The notes under the pieces are model-generated. The model saw only the letters and a list, made by a program, of their open reading frames with translations. It was not told where the DNA came from and made no database searches. From Burkholderiales bacterium (GTDB lineage Bacteria > Pseudomonadota > Gammaproteobacteria > Burkholderiales > Burkholderiaceae_C), in NCBI GenBank assembly GCA_003963075.1, contig RXJV01000004.1:1-48940 (forward strand): a DNA stretch of 48,940 nt, read 5' to 3'. The position numbers and the translations under genes are program-made. Positions 26,278 through 36,352 of this stretch are shown in pieces. Numbering within the stretch: position 1 is the first letter of the stretch; every line of letters starts with the position of its first letter.

Positions 26278-28007
26278 CGTTGGATCACATGGTCGGGGCT
26301 GAGGGCGGTGACGATCAACGCGGCCTTGACCGAGTCGGCCTTGCTGTCGATGGCACCGAGGAGGGTGGTCAGGCGCTCGCGGGTGCTCGCGCTCATGCCG
26401 AGGTTGAAGAACAGCAGGTCCAGCCGGTCCAGCAAGGCCTTGGTGTCGAGCGCCGCGAGGCTGGCGAGGTCGAGGTTGAGCCGGTGCTGTTCGGGCCAGC
26501 CATAGCCGCCGCTGCCAAAGAGGTTGGCGAAGAAGTTCAGCGAACCAGCCACGGCCGTCTCACCGCTGATCTGGAACTCGGGCGCCACCCAGCCCTGCGC
26601 GGCAATGGGGCCGGCCGGCCGGTAGCCGGGCGAGTAGAAGTTGAACACCGAGGGCGCCAGCAGCGGGCTCTGGCCGAGGGCGTCGTCGTTGCTGTCGAGG
26701 TTCTGGATGCGGTTCTGGCCGCTGCTGCTCTTGGCCCCCAGGCCGCGCAGCATGTTGGCGAAGCGGATGACCGGCTCGCGCTGCTTGGCGACGTTGGCGG
26801 CCGGGCTGTCGCCGCGCGCCTCGGCGTCCAGCAGCACGGCACGCACGACCGCCTTCAGATTGCCGCGCGTGCCCGTGCCGTCGTTGGCGAACACGGCCGC
26901 CACGCGGCCGACATAGGCCGGGCTGGGGTTGCTGGTCACCAGGCGCTGGATCAGCTGCTTGGCGAAAAAGGGCGGCACATTGGGGTGCTGGAAGATGATG
27001 TCCAGCGCATCGGCCATGTCCTTCTCGGGCGTCTGGCCGGCCGGCAGCAGCTTGCCGTCGAGCAGCTTCTTCTCGCCCGGCGAGTGGAAGCTGGCCCAGG
27101 CCTTCATCGGCTGGGTCCACAAGGACTCGATGTTCTCGTCGTGGTCACGGAACTGGTCCGGGTTGTTGTTGTCCAGGCCCCCGAAACTCCAGCCGCTGAA
27201 TGCCTTCGACAAGCCCTTGATGACGCTCTCGTCGTAGGTGGGCTGGGGCTTGCCGGCCGCGTCGAGCTTGGGCGTGCCATCGGCATTGAGCTGGACGAGA
27301 CCGATCGAGAACAGCTGCAGCACTTCACGCGCAAAGTTCTCGTTCGGATGGGTGCCCTGGTCGGGGTTCTCCTTCTCGCTGCCCAGCATATTGAGGTAGT
27401 AGCCCATGGCCGGGTGCAGCGCCACGTCCTGCAGCAGCGTGCGCCAGTTGCCGAAGGCGTTGCGGTTGAGCATGTCCATGTAGCTGCTCATGGCCGCGGG
27501 GCGGATGTCGGGCGCGATATTGCTGATGACGAAGATCTGCAGCAGCGCCCAGCTGACGCGGGCACGCAGTTGGTCCTCGCCGGTCAGCCATTGCTGCCAG
27601 ACGGCCTCGTAGCTCATCTCCTCGCTGAGCTGGGGCTTCTCGCCCGGCTTCTGGTCGCGGCCGCGCTGGCGGTTGACATAGTCCATGTGCAGGGCCGTCG
27701 GCTTGGCGAACTGCGCCGTCAGCCAGGCATCGAAGCCCTGCGCGACGAGGGCATCGACCTGTTCCGGCCCGGTGGCACCGAAGCTGGCCTGGCTCAGGAA
27801 GCGGGCTGCATCGCGCCGCGAAGGCGGCGTCGCGCCGGGCGACGTGCTGGCACCGACCGCAGTGGGCCCGGGGCCGCTGCTGCCACCGCCACCGCCACAG
27901 GCGGCGAGCAGGGCGGCCGCCGCCAGCGCCGCAGCCGCACCCTTCGACTCATGGGTTTCGGGCTGATCCGGGGCGACTGCCCTGCCCTCTTCGATATCCG
28001 TGTCCAC
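26274..28007 (-). CDS. DUF1800 domain lipoprotein
   Basis: Protein of 577 residues belonging to the DUF1800 family, partner of the downstream DUF1501 gene (ATGA overlap). An unusually long polar N-terminal region (about 22 residues) precedes a hydrophobic stretch and a lipobox (LLAAC, Cys37) with a poly-Gly/Ser linker, so it is probably a lipoprotein. The domain begins at ARFLSQASFGATGPEQVDAL (characteristic 'RFL.qatFGpt'), followed by HPAMGYYLNMLGSEK, HPNENFAREVLQLFSIGL and FSGWSF. Its role is unknown. The long n-region leaves the start codon slightly uncertain, although no better in-frame start was seen. Confidence 0.9.
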   Translation of the reverse strand: MDTDIEEGRAVAPDQPETHESKGAAAALAAAALLAACGGGGGSSGPGPTAVGASTSPGATPPSRRDAARFLSQASFGATGPEQVDALVAQGFDAWLTAQFAKPTALHMDYVNRQRGRDQKPGEKPQLSEEMSYEAVWQQWLTGEDQLRARVSWALLQIFVISNIAPDIRPAAMSSYMDMLNRNAFGNWRTLLQDVALHPAMGYYLNMLGSEKENPDQGTHPNENFAREVLQLFSIGLVQLNADGTPKLDAAGKPQPTYDESVIKGLSKAFSGWSFGGLDNNNPDQFRDHDENIESLWTQPMKAWASFHSPGEKKLLDGKLLPAGQTPEKDMADALDIIFQHPNVPPFFAKQLIQRLVTSNPSPAYVGRVAAVFANDGTGTRGNLKAVVRAVLLDAEARGDSPAANVAKQREPVIRFANMLRGLGAKSSSGQNRIQNLDSNDDALGQSPLLAPSVFNFYSPGYRPAGPIAAQGWVAPEFQISGETAVAGSLNFFANLFGSGGYGWPEQHRLNLDLASLAALDTKALLDRLDLLFFNLGMSASTRERLTTLLGAIDSKADSVKAALIVTALSPDHVIQR

Positions 28008-28144
28008 GCGATCTCCTGCTTGACCGCGTCACTGTAGGCAGGCCGTTTGGGGGTCAGCGTGAGCAATCGTTAACGAATGTTGCGCGGGAGCGGGAATCCG
28101 TCTGGCGCCCTTCAGACCGCATTCATGCGGCCTTCGATCGACCT

Positions 28145-28637
<493 letters not shown>

Positions 28638-28638
28638 A

Positions 28639-29136
28639 TCACCTCCCCTTGAACTTGTCGTTCAAGCGCGCCAACACGCCGGGCGACACGAACTCGGCGA
28701 CCTCGCCGCCCAGCGTCGCAATCTCTCGCACGAAGGTGCTGGACGTGTACTGGTGGTGCTCGCCGGGCGTCAGGAAGATGGTCTCGACCTCGGGCATCAG
28801 CTTGCGGTTCATGCCGGCCATCTGGAACTCGTACTCGAAGTCGCCGCCGGTGCGCAGGCCGCGCACCACGACCTTGCCGCCGTGGTCGCGCACGAAGTCG
28901 CGCAGCAGGCCGTCGAAGGCGATGACCTCGACATTGCCCAGCGCGGTGGCCACCTCCTGCGCCATGGCCAGGCGCTCGTCGAGCGAGAACATGGTCTTCT
29001 TGTGGTGGCCGACCGCCACCGCCAGCACCAGGCGCTCGAACATGCCGGCGGCCCGGCGCATCAGGTCCTCGTGGCCGAGGGTGATGGGGTCGAAGGTGCC
29101 GGGGTAGACGGCGGTGACGATGGCGCGGCTGGTCAT
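28639..29136 (-). CDS. coaD: Phosphopantetheine adenylyltransferase
   Basis: Fourth step of coenzyme A synthesis: ATP plus 4'-phosphopantetheine gives dephospho-CoA. 165 residues, standard length. The nucleotidyltransferase motif YPGTFDPITLGH (11-22) ends in the catalytic histidine, followed by GHHKK, RGLRTGGDFEYEFQMAGMNR and the C-terminal YTSSTFVREIA with the ISSTxVRE-like signature. The ATG overlaps the rsmD stop by 4 bp; rsmD-coaD is a very common pair. The stop is 1 bp before the first short ORF of the ferredoxin repeat region. Confidence 0.97.
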   Translation of the reverse strand: MTSRAIVTAVYPGTFDPITLGHEDLMRRAAGMFERLVLAVAVGHHKKTMFSLDERLAMAQEVATALGNVEVIAFDGLLRDFVRDHGGKVVVRGLRTGGDFEYEFQMAGMNRKLMPEVETIFLTPGEHHQYTSSTFVREIATLGGEVAEFVSPGVLARLNDKFKGR

Positions 29137-29690
29137 GAGCCCGGATTGTCCTCGCGGCGCAGCAGATGGAAGTGCACGGTGCCGGCACGACCCTGCCGCA
29201 GCACGGAGAACCCGGCCGGCGCGGCGATCTCGCGCGGCGCCTCGACGTAGATCAGGCCGCCCTCGCCCACCAGCGGCCCGGCCGCCGCGAGCGCGGCGTC
29301 GAACAGCTCGGCGGCGAAGGGCGGGTCCAGCATCACCAGGTCAAAGCCGCCACGTGGCGCCGTCTTCATCCACACCAGGGCGTCCGCCGCGTGGACGCTC
29401 ATCGTCGTCGCCTTGAGCCGCTGCACGCTGGCGCGCAGCCCGGCGACGAGCTTGGCGTCGCGCTCGATCAGCACCACCTCGGCCGCGTCGCGCGAGGCGG
29501 CCTCGAAGCCCAGCGCACCACTGCCGGCAAAGGCGTCCAGCACCCGCCAGCCGGTCAGCGTCTGGCCCAGCCAGTTGAACAGCGTCTCGCGGATGCGGTC
29601 GGACGTGGGGCGCAACCCCGGTGCGTCGGGCACCGGCAGCTTGGAGCGCTTCCACTGGCCCCCAATGATCCGCACCTCGCCCATGCTCAC
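29133..29690 (-). CDS. rsmD: 16S rRNA (guanine(966)-N2)-methyltransferase
   Basis: Methylates G966 of 16S rRNA on the assembled 30S subunit. 185 residues. [15 protein letters not shown] and [17 protein letters not shown] are the RsmD N-terminal signature; the SAM motif is [14 protein letters not shown] (51-64), and catalytic LDPPF is at 121-125. Two starts are possible: GTG at 29690, which gives a GTGA overlap with hisF, or ATG at 29684, two codons later. The gene is therefore fused into the his transcription unit by position. Confidence 0.95.
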   Translation of the reverse strand: MSMGEVRIIGGQWKRSKLPVPDAPGLRPTSDRIRETLFNWLGQTLTGWRVLDAFAGSGALGFEAASRDAAEVVLIERDAKLVAGLRASVQRLKATTMSVHAADALVWMKTAPRGGFDLVMLDPPFAAELFDAALAAAGPLVGEGGLIYVEAPREIAAPAGFSVLRQGRAGTVHFHLLRREDNPGS

Positions 29691-30466
29691 TGCCTGACGG
29701 GAATGCCCCGCGCGGCCATCAGCGCCTTGGCCTCGCCCACCGTGTGCTGGCCGAAGTGGAAGATGCTGGCGGCCAGCACCGCGTCGGCGCCGCCTTTCGT
29801 GATGCCATCGGCCAGGTCATCCAGCGAACCCACGCCGCCCGAGGCGATGACGGGCACGGGCACCGCATCGCTGACGGCGCGGGTGAGTTCGAGGTCGAAG
29901 CCCGCCTGGGTGCCGTCACGGTCCATGCTGGTCAGCAGGATCTCGCCGGCGCCGAACTCGGCCATTTGCTTGGCCCACGCCACCGCATCGAGGCCGACGT
30001 TCCTGCGGCCGCCGTGGGTGTACACATCCCAGCCGGGGCCGCGCGCGGCGAGGTCGTCGCCCAGACGGCGCTTGGCGTCGATGGCGACGACGATGCACTG
30101 CGCTCCGTATTTGTCGCTGGCGGCGCGGATCAGCTCGGGGTCGGCCACGGCGGCGGAGTTGAAGCTCACCTTGTCGGCGCCCGCGTTCAGCAGCCGGCGC
30201 ACGTCGGCCACCGCGCGCACGCCGCCACCCACGGTCAGCGGGATGAACACCTGCGAGGCCACGGCCTCGATGATGTGCAGGATCAGGTCTCGCCCATCGC
30301 TGGTGGCGGTGATGTCAAGGAAGGTGAGTTCATCGGCGCCCTGCTCGTTGTAGCGGGCGGCGATGTCCACCGGGTCGCCGGCATCGCGCAGGCCGACGAA
30401 GTTGACGCCCTTGACGACGCGACCGGCCGTGACGTCCAGGCAGGGGATGATGCGCTTGGCCAACAC
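29687..30466 (-). CDS. hisF: Imidazole glycerol phosphate synthase, cyclase subunit
   Basis: Uses ammonia from HisH to convert PRFAR into imidazole glycerol phosphate and AICAR. 259 residues, TIM barrel. Catalytic Asp11 ([16 protein letters not shown]) and Asp130 ([10 protein letters not shown]) are present, together with [13 protein letters not shown] near the end. GTG start, 1 bp after the hisA stop. Downstream, hisI and hisE, which usually follow hisF in betaproteobacteria, are absent; rsmD takes their place. Confidence 0.97.
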   Translation of the reverse strand: MLAKRIIPCLDVTAGRVVKGVNFVGLRDAGDPVDIAARYNEQGADELTFLDITATSDGRDLILHIIEAVASQVFIPLTVGGGVRAVADVRRLLNAGADKVSFNSAAVADPELIRAASDKYGAQCIVVAIDAKRRLGDDLAARGPGWDVYTHGGRRNVGLDAVAWAKQMAEFGAGEILLTSMDRDGTQAGFDLELTRAVSDAVPVPVIASGGVGSLDDLADGITKGGADAVLAASIFHFGQHTVGEAKALMAARGIPVRQ

Positions 30467-30467
30467 G

Positions 30468-31214
30468 TCAGAGTGCTGCCATCAGCTCGTCGGCGCGCGC
30501 CTGGCCGGCGGCGAAGTCGAGGTCGCCGGTGTAGATCGACCGGCCGCAGATGACGCCCTCGACGCCGTCGCCGAACACGGCGCACAGGCGGTCGATGTCC
30601 GCCAGGTTGGACAGGCCGCCGGACGCGATGACCGGGATGGTCAGCGCCTGGGCCAGCTTGACGGTGGCCTCGATGTTGATGCCGGAGAGCATGCCGTCGC
30701 GGCCGATGTCGGTGTAGATGACACCCTCGACGCCGTAGTCCTCGAACTTCTTCGCAAGGTCGACCACCTCGTGGCCGGTCAGCTTGCTCCAGCCGTCGGT
30801 CGCAACCTTGCCGTCCTTGGCGTCCAGGCCGACGATGATGTGGCCGCCGAAGGCGCTGCAGGCGTCCTTCAGGAAGCCGGGGTTCTTCACCGCGGCGGTG
30901 CCGATGATCACGTAGCTCAGGCCGTCGTCCAGGTAGCGCTCGATGGTGTCGAGGTCACGGATGCCGCCGCCGAGCTGGATCGGGATCTCGTCGCCGATCT
31001 CCTTGATGATGGCCTTGATGGCTGGCTCGTTCACCGGCTTGCCGGCGAAGGCGCCGTTCAGGTCCACCAGATGCAGGCGTCGCGCCCCGGCATCGAGCCA
31101 GCGGCGCGCCATGGCGGCGGGGTCTTCGCCGAAGGTGGTCGAGTCGTTCATGTCGCCTTGCTTGAGGCGGACGCAGCGACCGTCTTTGAGGTCGATGGCG
31201 GGGATCAGCAGCAT
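30468..31214 (-). CDS. hisA: ProFAR isomerase (phosphoribosylformimino-AICAR ribotide isomerase)
   Basis: Amadori isomerisation of ProFAR to PRFAR, the substrate of HisHF. 248 residues, TIM barrel. Catalytic Asp8 ([15 protein letters not shown]) and Asp131 ([10 protein letters not shown]) are present, with QLGGGIRDL and YTDIGRDGM. The ATG start lies 136 bp from hisH, the only sizeable gap between his genes apart from the toxin-antitoxin insertion; that gap holds an intergenic repeat. Confidence 0.97.
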   Translation of the reverse strand: MLLIPAIDLKDGRCVRLKQGDMNDSTTFGEDPAAMARRWLDAGARRLHLVDLNGAFAGKPVNEPAIKAIIKEIGDEIPIQLGGGIRDLDTIERYLDDGLSYVIIGTAAVKNPGFLKDACSAFGGHIIVGLDAKDGKVATDGWSKLTGHEVVDLAKKFEDYGVEGVIYTDIGRDGMLSGINIEATVKLAQALTIPVIASGGLSNLADIDRLCAVFGDGVEGVICGRSIYTGDLDFAAGQARADELMAAL

Positions 31215-31350
31215 GGCCGAGGGCTAAATCAAAACAAGGGTTGGAGGGCGTGGTGTCTGACCGAGTGGCCGCCGTGGCGCCGGCTTTGCCGGGCCACCAG
31301 CGGCGCCCCCTGGAGGGGGCCGGCGAAGCCGGTAGGGGGTGGGGTGGTCC
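31215..31350. repeat. hisH-hisA spacer with palindromic interspersed repeat
   Basis: This 136-bp spacer contains several short inverted repeats (GGCGCCGGCTTTGCCGG; GCGCCCCCTGGAGGGGGC; GCCGGCGAAGCCGG). The segment 31318-31344 recurs, inverted, at 42685-42711 with 25 of 27 bases identical. GC-rich hairpins of this style are frequent between genes in Burkholderiales. There is no T-run suggesting a strong terminator. Confidence 0.7.
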
Positions 31351-31998
31351 TCAGGGCTTCCAGTGAAGGAAATTGCGGTAGAGCGCAAGGCCCAACGCGG
31401 CACTTTTCTCGGGGTGAAATTGGGTCGCAAAAATATTATCCCGGGCCACTGCACAGGTAAAGCGGAGGCCGTAGTCGGTCTCGCCCGCGCTGTGCTCGGG
31501 CAACGACGTGGTCGCGTAGAAGCTGTGCACGAAGTAGAACCAGCTCTGGTCCGGGATGCCGCCCCAGACCGGATGCGCTCTGGGTTGGTGCACGCGGTTC
31601 CAGCCCATCTGAGGCACCTTGAAGCGGCTGCCGTCGGCCTGCAGCTGGCCGTCCAGCCGGAAGCGCTGCACGCGCCCCGGGATCAGGCCAAGCCCCGGTG
31701 TGTCCTGTTCCTCGCTGTGATCCAGCAGCATCTGCATGCCGACGCACACGCCCAGCAGGGGCTTGGAGGCTGCCGCCTCCAGCACGGCTTCCTGGGCCCC
31801 CGAGGACGCGAGTTCCGCCATGCAGTCGCGCATGGCCCCCTGACCGGGCAGCACGACGCGTTCGGCGGCACGGATGACGGCAGGGTCGGCGGTAATGGCC
31901 ACGTCGAAACCCTGGCCTTGCGCGGCATGCAGGACGGCCTGCGACACCGAGCGCAGATTGCCCATGCCGTAGTCGACAACCGCGACGGTGCGGGTCAC
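31351..31998 (-). CDS. hisH: Imidazole glycerol phosphate synthase, glutamine amidotransferase subunit
   Basis: Hydrolyses glutamine and channels ammonia to HisF. 215 residues, class-I glutaminase. The catalytic triad is visible: Cys85 (LLGVCVGMQ), His195 and Glu197 (ATQFHPEKS); [12 protein letters not shown] and [10 protein letters not shown] are typical. The start is GTG, in a GTGA overlap with the hisB stop, supported by the homologous N-terminus TVAVVDYG directly after it. Confidence 0.96.
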   Translation of the reverse strand: MTRTVAVVDYGMGNLRSVSQAVLHAAQGQGFDVAITADPAVIRAAERVVLPGQGAMRDCMAELASSGAQEAVLEAAASKPLLGVCVGMQMLLDHSEEQDTPGLGLIPGRVQRFRLDGQLQADGSRFKVPQMGWNRVHQPRAHPVWGGIPDQSWFYFVHSFYATTSLPEHSAGETDYGLRFTCAVARDNIFATQFHPEKSAALGLALYRNFLHWKP

Positions 31999-32591
31999 AG
32001 CGAGCCCTTGGTCGACGGGATCACACCTGCCGAGCGCGGGTCGAGCGTGGTCGCCATGCGCAGCGCGCGGCCGAAGGCCTTGAAGATGGTCTCGGCCTGG
32101 TGGTGGGCGTTGTGGCCCTTCAGGTTGTCGATGTGCACCGTGGCCAGCGCGAGGTTGGCAAAGCCCTGGAAGAACTCGTAGGTCAGCTGGGTGTCAAAGG
32201 CGCCAATGCTGCCGGCGGTGAACTTCACGTCCATGTGCAGGCCCGGGCGGCCGGAGAGGTCGATGACCACGCGCGACAGCGCCTCGTCCAGCGGCACATA
32301 GCTGTGGCCATAGCGGGTGAGGCCGGCCTTGTCGCCCACCGCCTGGGCGATGGCCATGCCGAGGCTGATGCCGACGTCCTCGACGGTGTGGTGGCCGTCG
32401 ATGTGCAGGTCGCCTTCGCAGTGGATGTCCAGATCGATCAGGCCATGGCGGGCGATCTGGTCGAGCATGTGGTCGAAGAAGCCGATGCCGGTGTGCAGCT
32501 TGGACTGGCCCGTACCGTCGACGTTGACGCGCACCGTGATGCGGGTCTCGCGGGTGTTGCGGGTGACTTCGGCGATGCGGGGGGTGGTCAT
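31995..32591 (-). CDS. hisB: Imidazoleglycerol-phosphate dehydratase
   Basis: Dehydrates imidazole glycerol phosphate. 198 residues: a monofunctional HisB without the phosphatase domain found in enterobacteria. Metal-binding histidine clusters are [25 protein letters not shown] and [15 protein letters not shown] forms the end. The ATG at 32591 overlaps the hisC stop (ATGA). A longer in-frame extension upstream covers hisC in another frame and is not coding. Confidence 0.96.
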   Translation of the reverse strand: MTTPRIAEVTRNTRETRITVRVNVDGTGQSKLHTGIGFFDHMLDQIARHGLIDLDIHCEGDLHIDGHHTVEDVGISLGMAIAQAVGDKAGLTRYGHSYVPLDEALSRVVIDLSGRPGLHMDVKFTAGSIGAFDTQLTYEFFQGFANLALATVHIDNLKGHNAHHQAETIFKAFGRALRMATTLDPRSAGVIPSTKGSL

Positions 32592-33667
32592 AGGCAGTGG
32601 GGCAGTTCGGCCAGCAGGCGGGTGTTTTCGTCGGGGGTGCCGATGGTCAGGCGCAGGCAATGGGCCAGCAGCGGATGGGCGGCCGACACGTTCTTGACCA
32701 GCACGCCGCGGGCCTTCAGCGCCGCAAAAGTGGCGGCGGCGTCGGGCACACGGGCGAGGATCATGTTGCCCTGACTCGGCCAGGCGTGCACGCCGGGCAG
32801 CTCTTGCAGGGCGCCAAACACCCGCTCGCGCTCGGCCCGCAGCGTCGCGGCCTGGGCAGCATAAACATCGGCATGCTCGAGCGCGAACAGCGCTGCCTCG
32901 GCGTTGAGCACGCTGACGTTGAACGGCGGGCGCAGCTTCTCGATCTGCTCCACCAGGGCCGGGGCGCCGCAGAGGTAGCCGATGCGCACGCCGGCCAGGC
33001 CGAACTTGCTCATCGTGCGCATCACCAGCACCTGCGGGTGGCGGGCCATCAGCGCCAGGCTGTCGCGCGCGGCAAAGGGCTGGTAGGCCTCGTCGATGAC
33101 GACCAGGCCCGGCGCGGCCTGCACGATGCGCTCGATGGCGGCCTCGTCCCACAGGCTGCCGGTGGGGTTGTTCGGGCAGGCCACGTAGACCAGGGCGGGC
33201 TGGTGGCGCTCGATCGCAGCGAGCATGGCGGGCTCGTCCAGCTCGAAGTCGTCGGCCCGCAGCGGCACGCCGACGAAGGGCAGGCGCTGCTGCTGCGCCG
33301 CCATCTCGTAGATCACGAAGCTCGGCACCGGCGACAACACCGTGGCGCCCGGCTGGCTGATCGCCAGCGTGAGCAGCGTGATCAGCTCGTCCGACCCATT
33401 GCCCAGCGTGATGCCGCAGGCGTCCGGCAGGCCCGCGTGACGCTTGAGGGCCTGCGCCAGCTCGGCGGTGCGCTCGGCCGGGTAGCGGTTGATGGCCACG
33501 CGGCCCAGGCGCTCGCCCAGGGCCTGCTGCAGCTCGGGCGGCAGGCCAAAGGGGTTCTCCATGATGTCCAGCTTCACATAGCCGGCGCTGGGCTGCACCA
33601 CATAGGCCTGGCCGGCGCGCACGTCCGGGCGGATGCGGTCCAGAGCGCGTTGCAGCGGCCCGGTCAT
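32588..33667 (-). CDS. hisC: Histidinol-phosphate aminotransferase
   Basis: PLP enzyme converting imidazole acetol phosphate to histidinol phosphate. 359 residues, fold-type [10 protein letters not shown] at the N-terminus, [15 protein letters not shown] and the PLP lysine Lys221 in [15 protein letters not shown] are intact; the family arginine is in LRLTIGTP. The ATG at 33667 overlaps the stop of the PIN-toxin gene by 4 bp (ATGA). Thus hisC translation is probably coupled to the toxin gene, which separates it from hisD, its usual upstream neighbour. Confidence 0.96.
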   Translation of the reverse strand: MTGPLQRALDRIRPDVRAGQAYVVQPSAGYVKLDIMENPFGLPPELQQALGERLGRVAINRYPAERTAELAQALKRHAGLPDACGITLGNGSDELITLLTLAISQPGATVLSPVPSFVIYEMAAQQQRLPFVGVPLRADDFELDEPAMLAAIERHQPALVYVACPNNPTGSLWDEAAIERIVQAAPGLVVIDEAYQPFAARDSLALMARHPQVLVMRTMSKFGLAGVRIGYLCGAPALVEQIEKLRPPFNVSVLNAEAALFALEHADVYAAQAATLRAERERVFGALQELPGVHAWPSQGNMILARVPDAAATFAALKARGVLVKNVSAAHPLLAHCLRLTIGTPDENTRLLAELPHCL

Positions 33668-34092
33668 GGCGTCACCACCAGCGGATTGAGCACCTGCACG
33701 CTGTCGTACACCGCCTCGTGCGGCAGGGCCAGGCTCAGCAGGCGGGTGCAGCCCTGGGCCTTGGCGCTGGCCACCACCAGCGCATCGGCAAAGGGCAGCG
33801 CGAAACGGCTTTCGAGCGACCAGGCCGCCTCGACCGTGGCCTGATCCATCGACCAGGGTCGCCAATGCTGGTAGCGACGCACCTCGGCGCGCACATCGCC
33901 TTGCGGCATGGGCGGGTTCACGCGCTGCGTGGCCAGCAGATAGAACTCGGTCAGCACCTGCATCGACACCCGTCCGCTGCGCGTCTCCCAGAGATGGCGC
34001 AGCCAGCCAAGCACCCGCTCACGCTCGGCCGGCCGGGCGCCGTCCTCGCTGAACAGCAACACCGACGCATCGACGAACACCGCGGTGGCCAT
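33664..34092 (-). CDS. PIN-domain toxin (VapC-like)
   Basis: Predicted endoribonuclease toxin of a type II module, 142 residues. Acidic residues in PIN positions are Asp8 ([12 protein letters not shown]), Glu49 (VLTEFYLLA) and Asp103 ([11 protein letters not shown]), so the site looks intact. It is encoded directly after the antitoxin gene (TGATG, 1-bp overlap) and its own stop overlaps the hisC start. The placement inside the his operon is unusual. VapC-type targets are tRNAs or rRNA, but the target here cannot be deduced. Confidence 0.85.
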   Translation of the reverse strand: MATAVFVDASVLLFSEDGARPAERERVLGWLRHLWETRSGRVSMQVLTEFYLLATQRVNPPMPQGDVRAEVRRYQHWRPWSMDQATVEAAWSLESRFALPFADALVVASAKAQGCTRLLSLALPHEAVYDSVQVLNPLVVTP

Positions 34093-34310
34093 CAGCGCTC
34101 GGCCCGGCTCGGATGGGGCTGTCCGTCGGACGCCCAGGCGCGCTCGCGATGCAACCAGTCCTGCAAGGCGCGCTCATAGGCATCGTCGTGGCGCATCTTT
34201 TCGGCCAGCAGTTCGCCGAGCAGGCGCGACACGCTGGTGTTGCGCCGCGCGGCCTCCAGCCGGGCCCACTCGGCCACGGCGTCGTCCATCGACACGGTGA
34301 CGTTCTTCAT
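34092..34310 (-). CDS. Ribbon-helix-helix antitoxin (CopG-like)
   Basis: 72-residue partner of the PIN toxin. KNVTVSMDDAVAEWARLEAA at the N-terminus is a ribbon-helix-helix pattern (beta strand, then helices; NTSVSRLLGELLAEKM forms the second helix), and the polar C-terminal tail would bind and block the toxin. RHH antitoxins usually repress their own operon; a 14-bp perfect inverted repeat suited to this is located 13 bp upstream of the ATG. The gene begins 78 bp after hisD. Confidence 0.82.
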   Translation of the reverse strand: MKNVTVSMDDAVAEWARLEAARRNTSVSRLLGELLAEKMRHDDAYERALQDWLHRERAWASDGQPHPSRAER

Positions 34311-34322
34311 GGGCCGTAGGTT

Positions 34323-34353
34323 ACACGAAGTTCGTGTTGCACGAACTTCGTGT
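34323..34353. promoter_or_regulatory. Probable antitoxin operator (perfect 14-bp inverted repeat)
   Basis: ACACGAAGTTCGTG, spacer TTG, CACGAACTTCGTGT. Each arm is itself an odd palindrome (CACGAA around one central base, TTCGTG), giving two tandem dyads as expected for cooperative binding of RHH dimers. It sits between hisD and the antitoxin start and is locally less GC-rich than its surroundings. No T-run follows in either direction, so it is not a standard terminator. Confidence 0.75.
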
Positions 34354-34388
34354 CTTGTCGGTTCGCCGTCGGTCCGGCTGGCTCTCGC

Positions 34389-35696
34389 CTACTTCAGCCG
34401 CAGCTCTGCCGCGCGGGCATGGGCCTGCAGGCCCTCGCCATGGGCCAGTGCAGACGCGATGCCGCCCAGCACCTGGGCGCCGGCCTCGCTGACCTCGATC
34501 AGGCTGCTGCGCTTCTGGAAGTCGTACACCCCCAGCGGCGACGAGAAGCGCGCCGTGCTGGCCGTCGGCAGCACATGGTTGGGGCCGGCGCAGTAGTCGC
34601 CCAGGCTCTCGCTGGTGTAGGCGCCCATGAAGATCGCGCCGGCGTGGCGCAGCAGCGGCTCCCAGCGGGCCGGCTCGGCGGCGCTGATCTCCAGGTGCTC
34701 GGGCGCGATGCGGTTGCTGATCTCGCAGGCCTCTTGCATCGAGCGGGTGTGGATCAGCGCACCGCGGCCTTGCAGTGATGCGCGGATGACGCCCTCACGC
34801 GGCAGGGTCGGCAGCAGGCGCTCCATGCTGGCACGCACCGCGTCAAGAAAGGCGGCGTCGGGGCTGAGCAGGATGCTCTGCGCCAGCTCGTCGTGCTCGG
34901 CCTGGCTGAACAGGTCCATGGCCACCCAGTCTGGTGGCGTCGTGCCGTCGGCGATCACGAGGATCTCGCTCGGGCCGGCAATCATGTCGATGCCGACCTG
35001 GCCGAACACATGCTTCTTGGCCGAGGCCACATAGGCATTGCCCGGGCCGGTGATCTTGTCGACACGCGGGATGCTTGCCGTGCCGTAAGCCAGCGCGGCC
35101 ACGGCCTGGGCGCCGCCGATCGTGAACACCCGGTGCACGCCGGCCACCGCCGCGGCCGCCAGCACCAGCGGGTTGCGCACGCCGTCGGGCGTGGGCACCA
35201 CCATGATGATCTCGGCCACGCCGGCGACCTGGGCCGGGATGGCATTCATCAGCACGCTGCTCGGGTAGGCGGCCTTGCCGCCCGGCACGTAGATGCCGAC
35301 ACGGTCCAGCGGCGTGACCTTCTGGCCCAGCAGGGTGCCGTCCTCGTCGCGGTAGCTCCAACTGCGGCCCGAGGCCTCCAGCTGGCGCTCGTGGTAGGCC
35401 CGCACGCGCTTCGCGGCGGCCTGCAGCGCGTCGCGCTGGGCGGCGGGAATGGACGCCAGTGCGGCCTGCAACTCGGCCTGGGTGATCTCCAGCCCGGCCA
35501 CGCTGTCGGCGTTCAGCCGGTCGAAGCGCTGGGTGTAGTCCAGCACGGCGGCATCACCGCGGGCCCCCACATCGGCCAGGATCTCGGCGACGCGGCCTTC
35601 GATGGCGGCGTCGGTCTCGGCCGACCAATGGCGCAGGCGCTCGAACTCGGTGTCGAAGTCGGCGGCGGCAGTGGAGAGCTGGCGGATCAGCGTCAT
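34389..35696 (-). CDS. hisD: Histidinol dehydrogenase
   Basis: Two-step NAD-dependent oxidation of histidinol to histidine; zinc enzyme. 435 residues. Conserved segments: [62 protein letters not shown], and [15 protein letters not shown] with zinc ligands Gln and His; APEHLEI contains the catalytic Glu-His pair. The ATG overlaps the hisG stop (ATGA). After its TAG stop there are 78 bp containing the antitoxin operator before the toxin-antitoxin genes, so read-through into hisC passes that module. Confidence 0.97.
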   Translation of the reverse strand: MTLIRQLSTAAADFDTEFERLRHWSAETDAAIEGRVAEILADVGARGDAAVLDYTQRFDRLNADSVAGLEITQAELQAALASIPAAQRDALQAAAKRVRAYHERQLEASGRSWSYRDEDGTLLGQKVTPLDRVGIYVPGGKAAYPSSVLMNAIPAQVAGVAEIIMVVPTPDGVRNPLVLAAAAVAGVHRVFTIGGAQAVAALAYGTASIPRVDKITGPGNAYVASAKKHVFGQVGIDMIAGPSEILVIADGTTPPDWVAMDLFSQAEHDELAQSILLSPDAAFLDAVRASMERLLPTLPREGVIRASLQGRGALIHTRSMQEACEISNRIAPEHLEISAAEPARWEPLLRHAGAIFMGAYTSESLGDYCAGPNHVLPTASTARFSSPLGVYDFQKRSSLIEVSEAGAQVLGGIASALAHGEGLQAHARAAELRLK

Positions 35697-36352
35697 GCGG
35701 AGACGGCCTGGGCGAAGGCGTCGATGAGGGGGCGAAGGGTGTCGCGCTTGAGCTTGAGCGCGGCCTGGTTGACGACGAGGCGGGAGGAGATGTCCATGAT
35801 CTGCTCCACCTCGACCAGCTTGTTGGCGCGCAGCGTGCCGCCGGTGGAGACCAGGTCGACGATGGCGTCGGCCAGGCCGGTCAGCGGCGCGAGCTCCATC
35901 GAGCCGTAGAGCTTGATCAGGTCCACGTGCACGCCCTTGTCGGCGAAGTGCTGCCGGGCGATCTCGGTGTACTTGGTGGCCACGCGCAGGCGCGAGCCCT
36001 GCTTGACGGCGGCGGCGTAGTCGAAGTCGGCCCGCGTGGCCACGCTCATGCGGCAGCGGGCGATCTTCAGATCGAGCGGCTGGTACAGGCCATGCGAGCC
36101 GCCTTGCGCGAGGGCCTGCTCGTGCAGCACGTCGCGGCCGGCCACGCCGAGGTCGGCGCCGCCGTACTGCACATAGGTCGGCACGTCGCTGGCGCGCACC
36201 AGCACCACGCGCACGCCGTCGCGGTTGGTCGGCAGGATGAGCTTGCGCGAGGTCTCGGGGTCTTCCAGCACCTCGATGCCGGCGGCGCGCAGCAGCGGCA
36301 GCGTCTCCTCGAAGATGCGGCCCTTGGAGAGCGCGAGGGTCAGGCCGCTCAT
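35693..36352 (-). CDS. hisG: ATP phosphoribosyltransferase, short form
   Basis: First and committed step of histidine synthesis: ATP plus PRPP. 219 residues, the short HisG form lacking the C-terminal regulatory domain; short forms need a HisZ partner, which is not in the window. [41 protein letters not shown] and the PRPP-binding [16 protein letters not shown] are intact. I chose ATG 36352, which overlaps the bolA stop (ATGA); a GTG three codons upstream is less likely. murA, which often lies between bolA and hisG in relatives, is missing. Confidence 0.96.
   Translation of the reverse strand: MSGLTLALSKGRIFEETLPLLRAAGIEVLEDPETSRKLILPTNRDGVRVVLVRASDVPTYVQYGGADLGVAGRDVLHEQALAQGGSHGLYQPLDLKIARCRMSVATRADFDYAAAVKQGSRLRVATKYTEIARQHFADKGVHVDLIKLYGSMELAPLTGLADAIVDLVSTGGTLRANKLVEVEQIMDISSRLVVNQAALKLKRDTLRPLIDAFAQAVSA

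Noticed and set aside
28115..28132. Small dyad CCGCAT/ATGCGG after the ferredoxin gene as terminator
   Set aside because: Only about six base pairs and no T-run; too weak to call.
32592..33152. Possible hisB fusion (longer in-frame extension)
   Set aside because: The extension is hisC read in another frame; hisB has an ATGA-coupled start at 32591.
34323..34353. Inverted repeat as transcription terminator or his attenuator
   Set aside because: No T-run in either direction and no histidine-rich leader peptide; operator geometry fits better.
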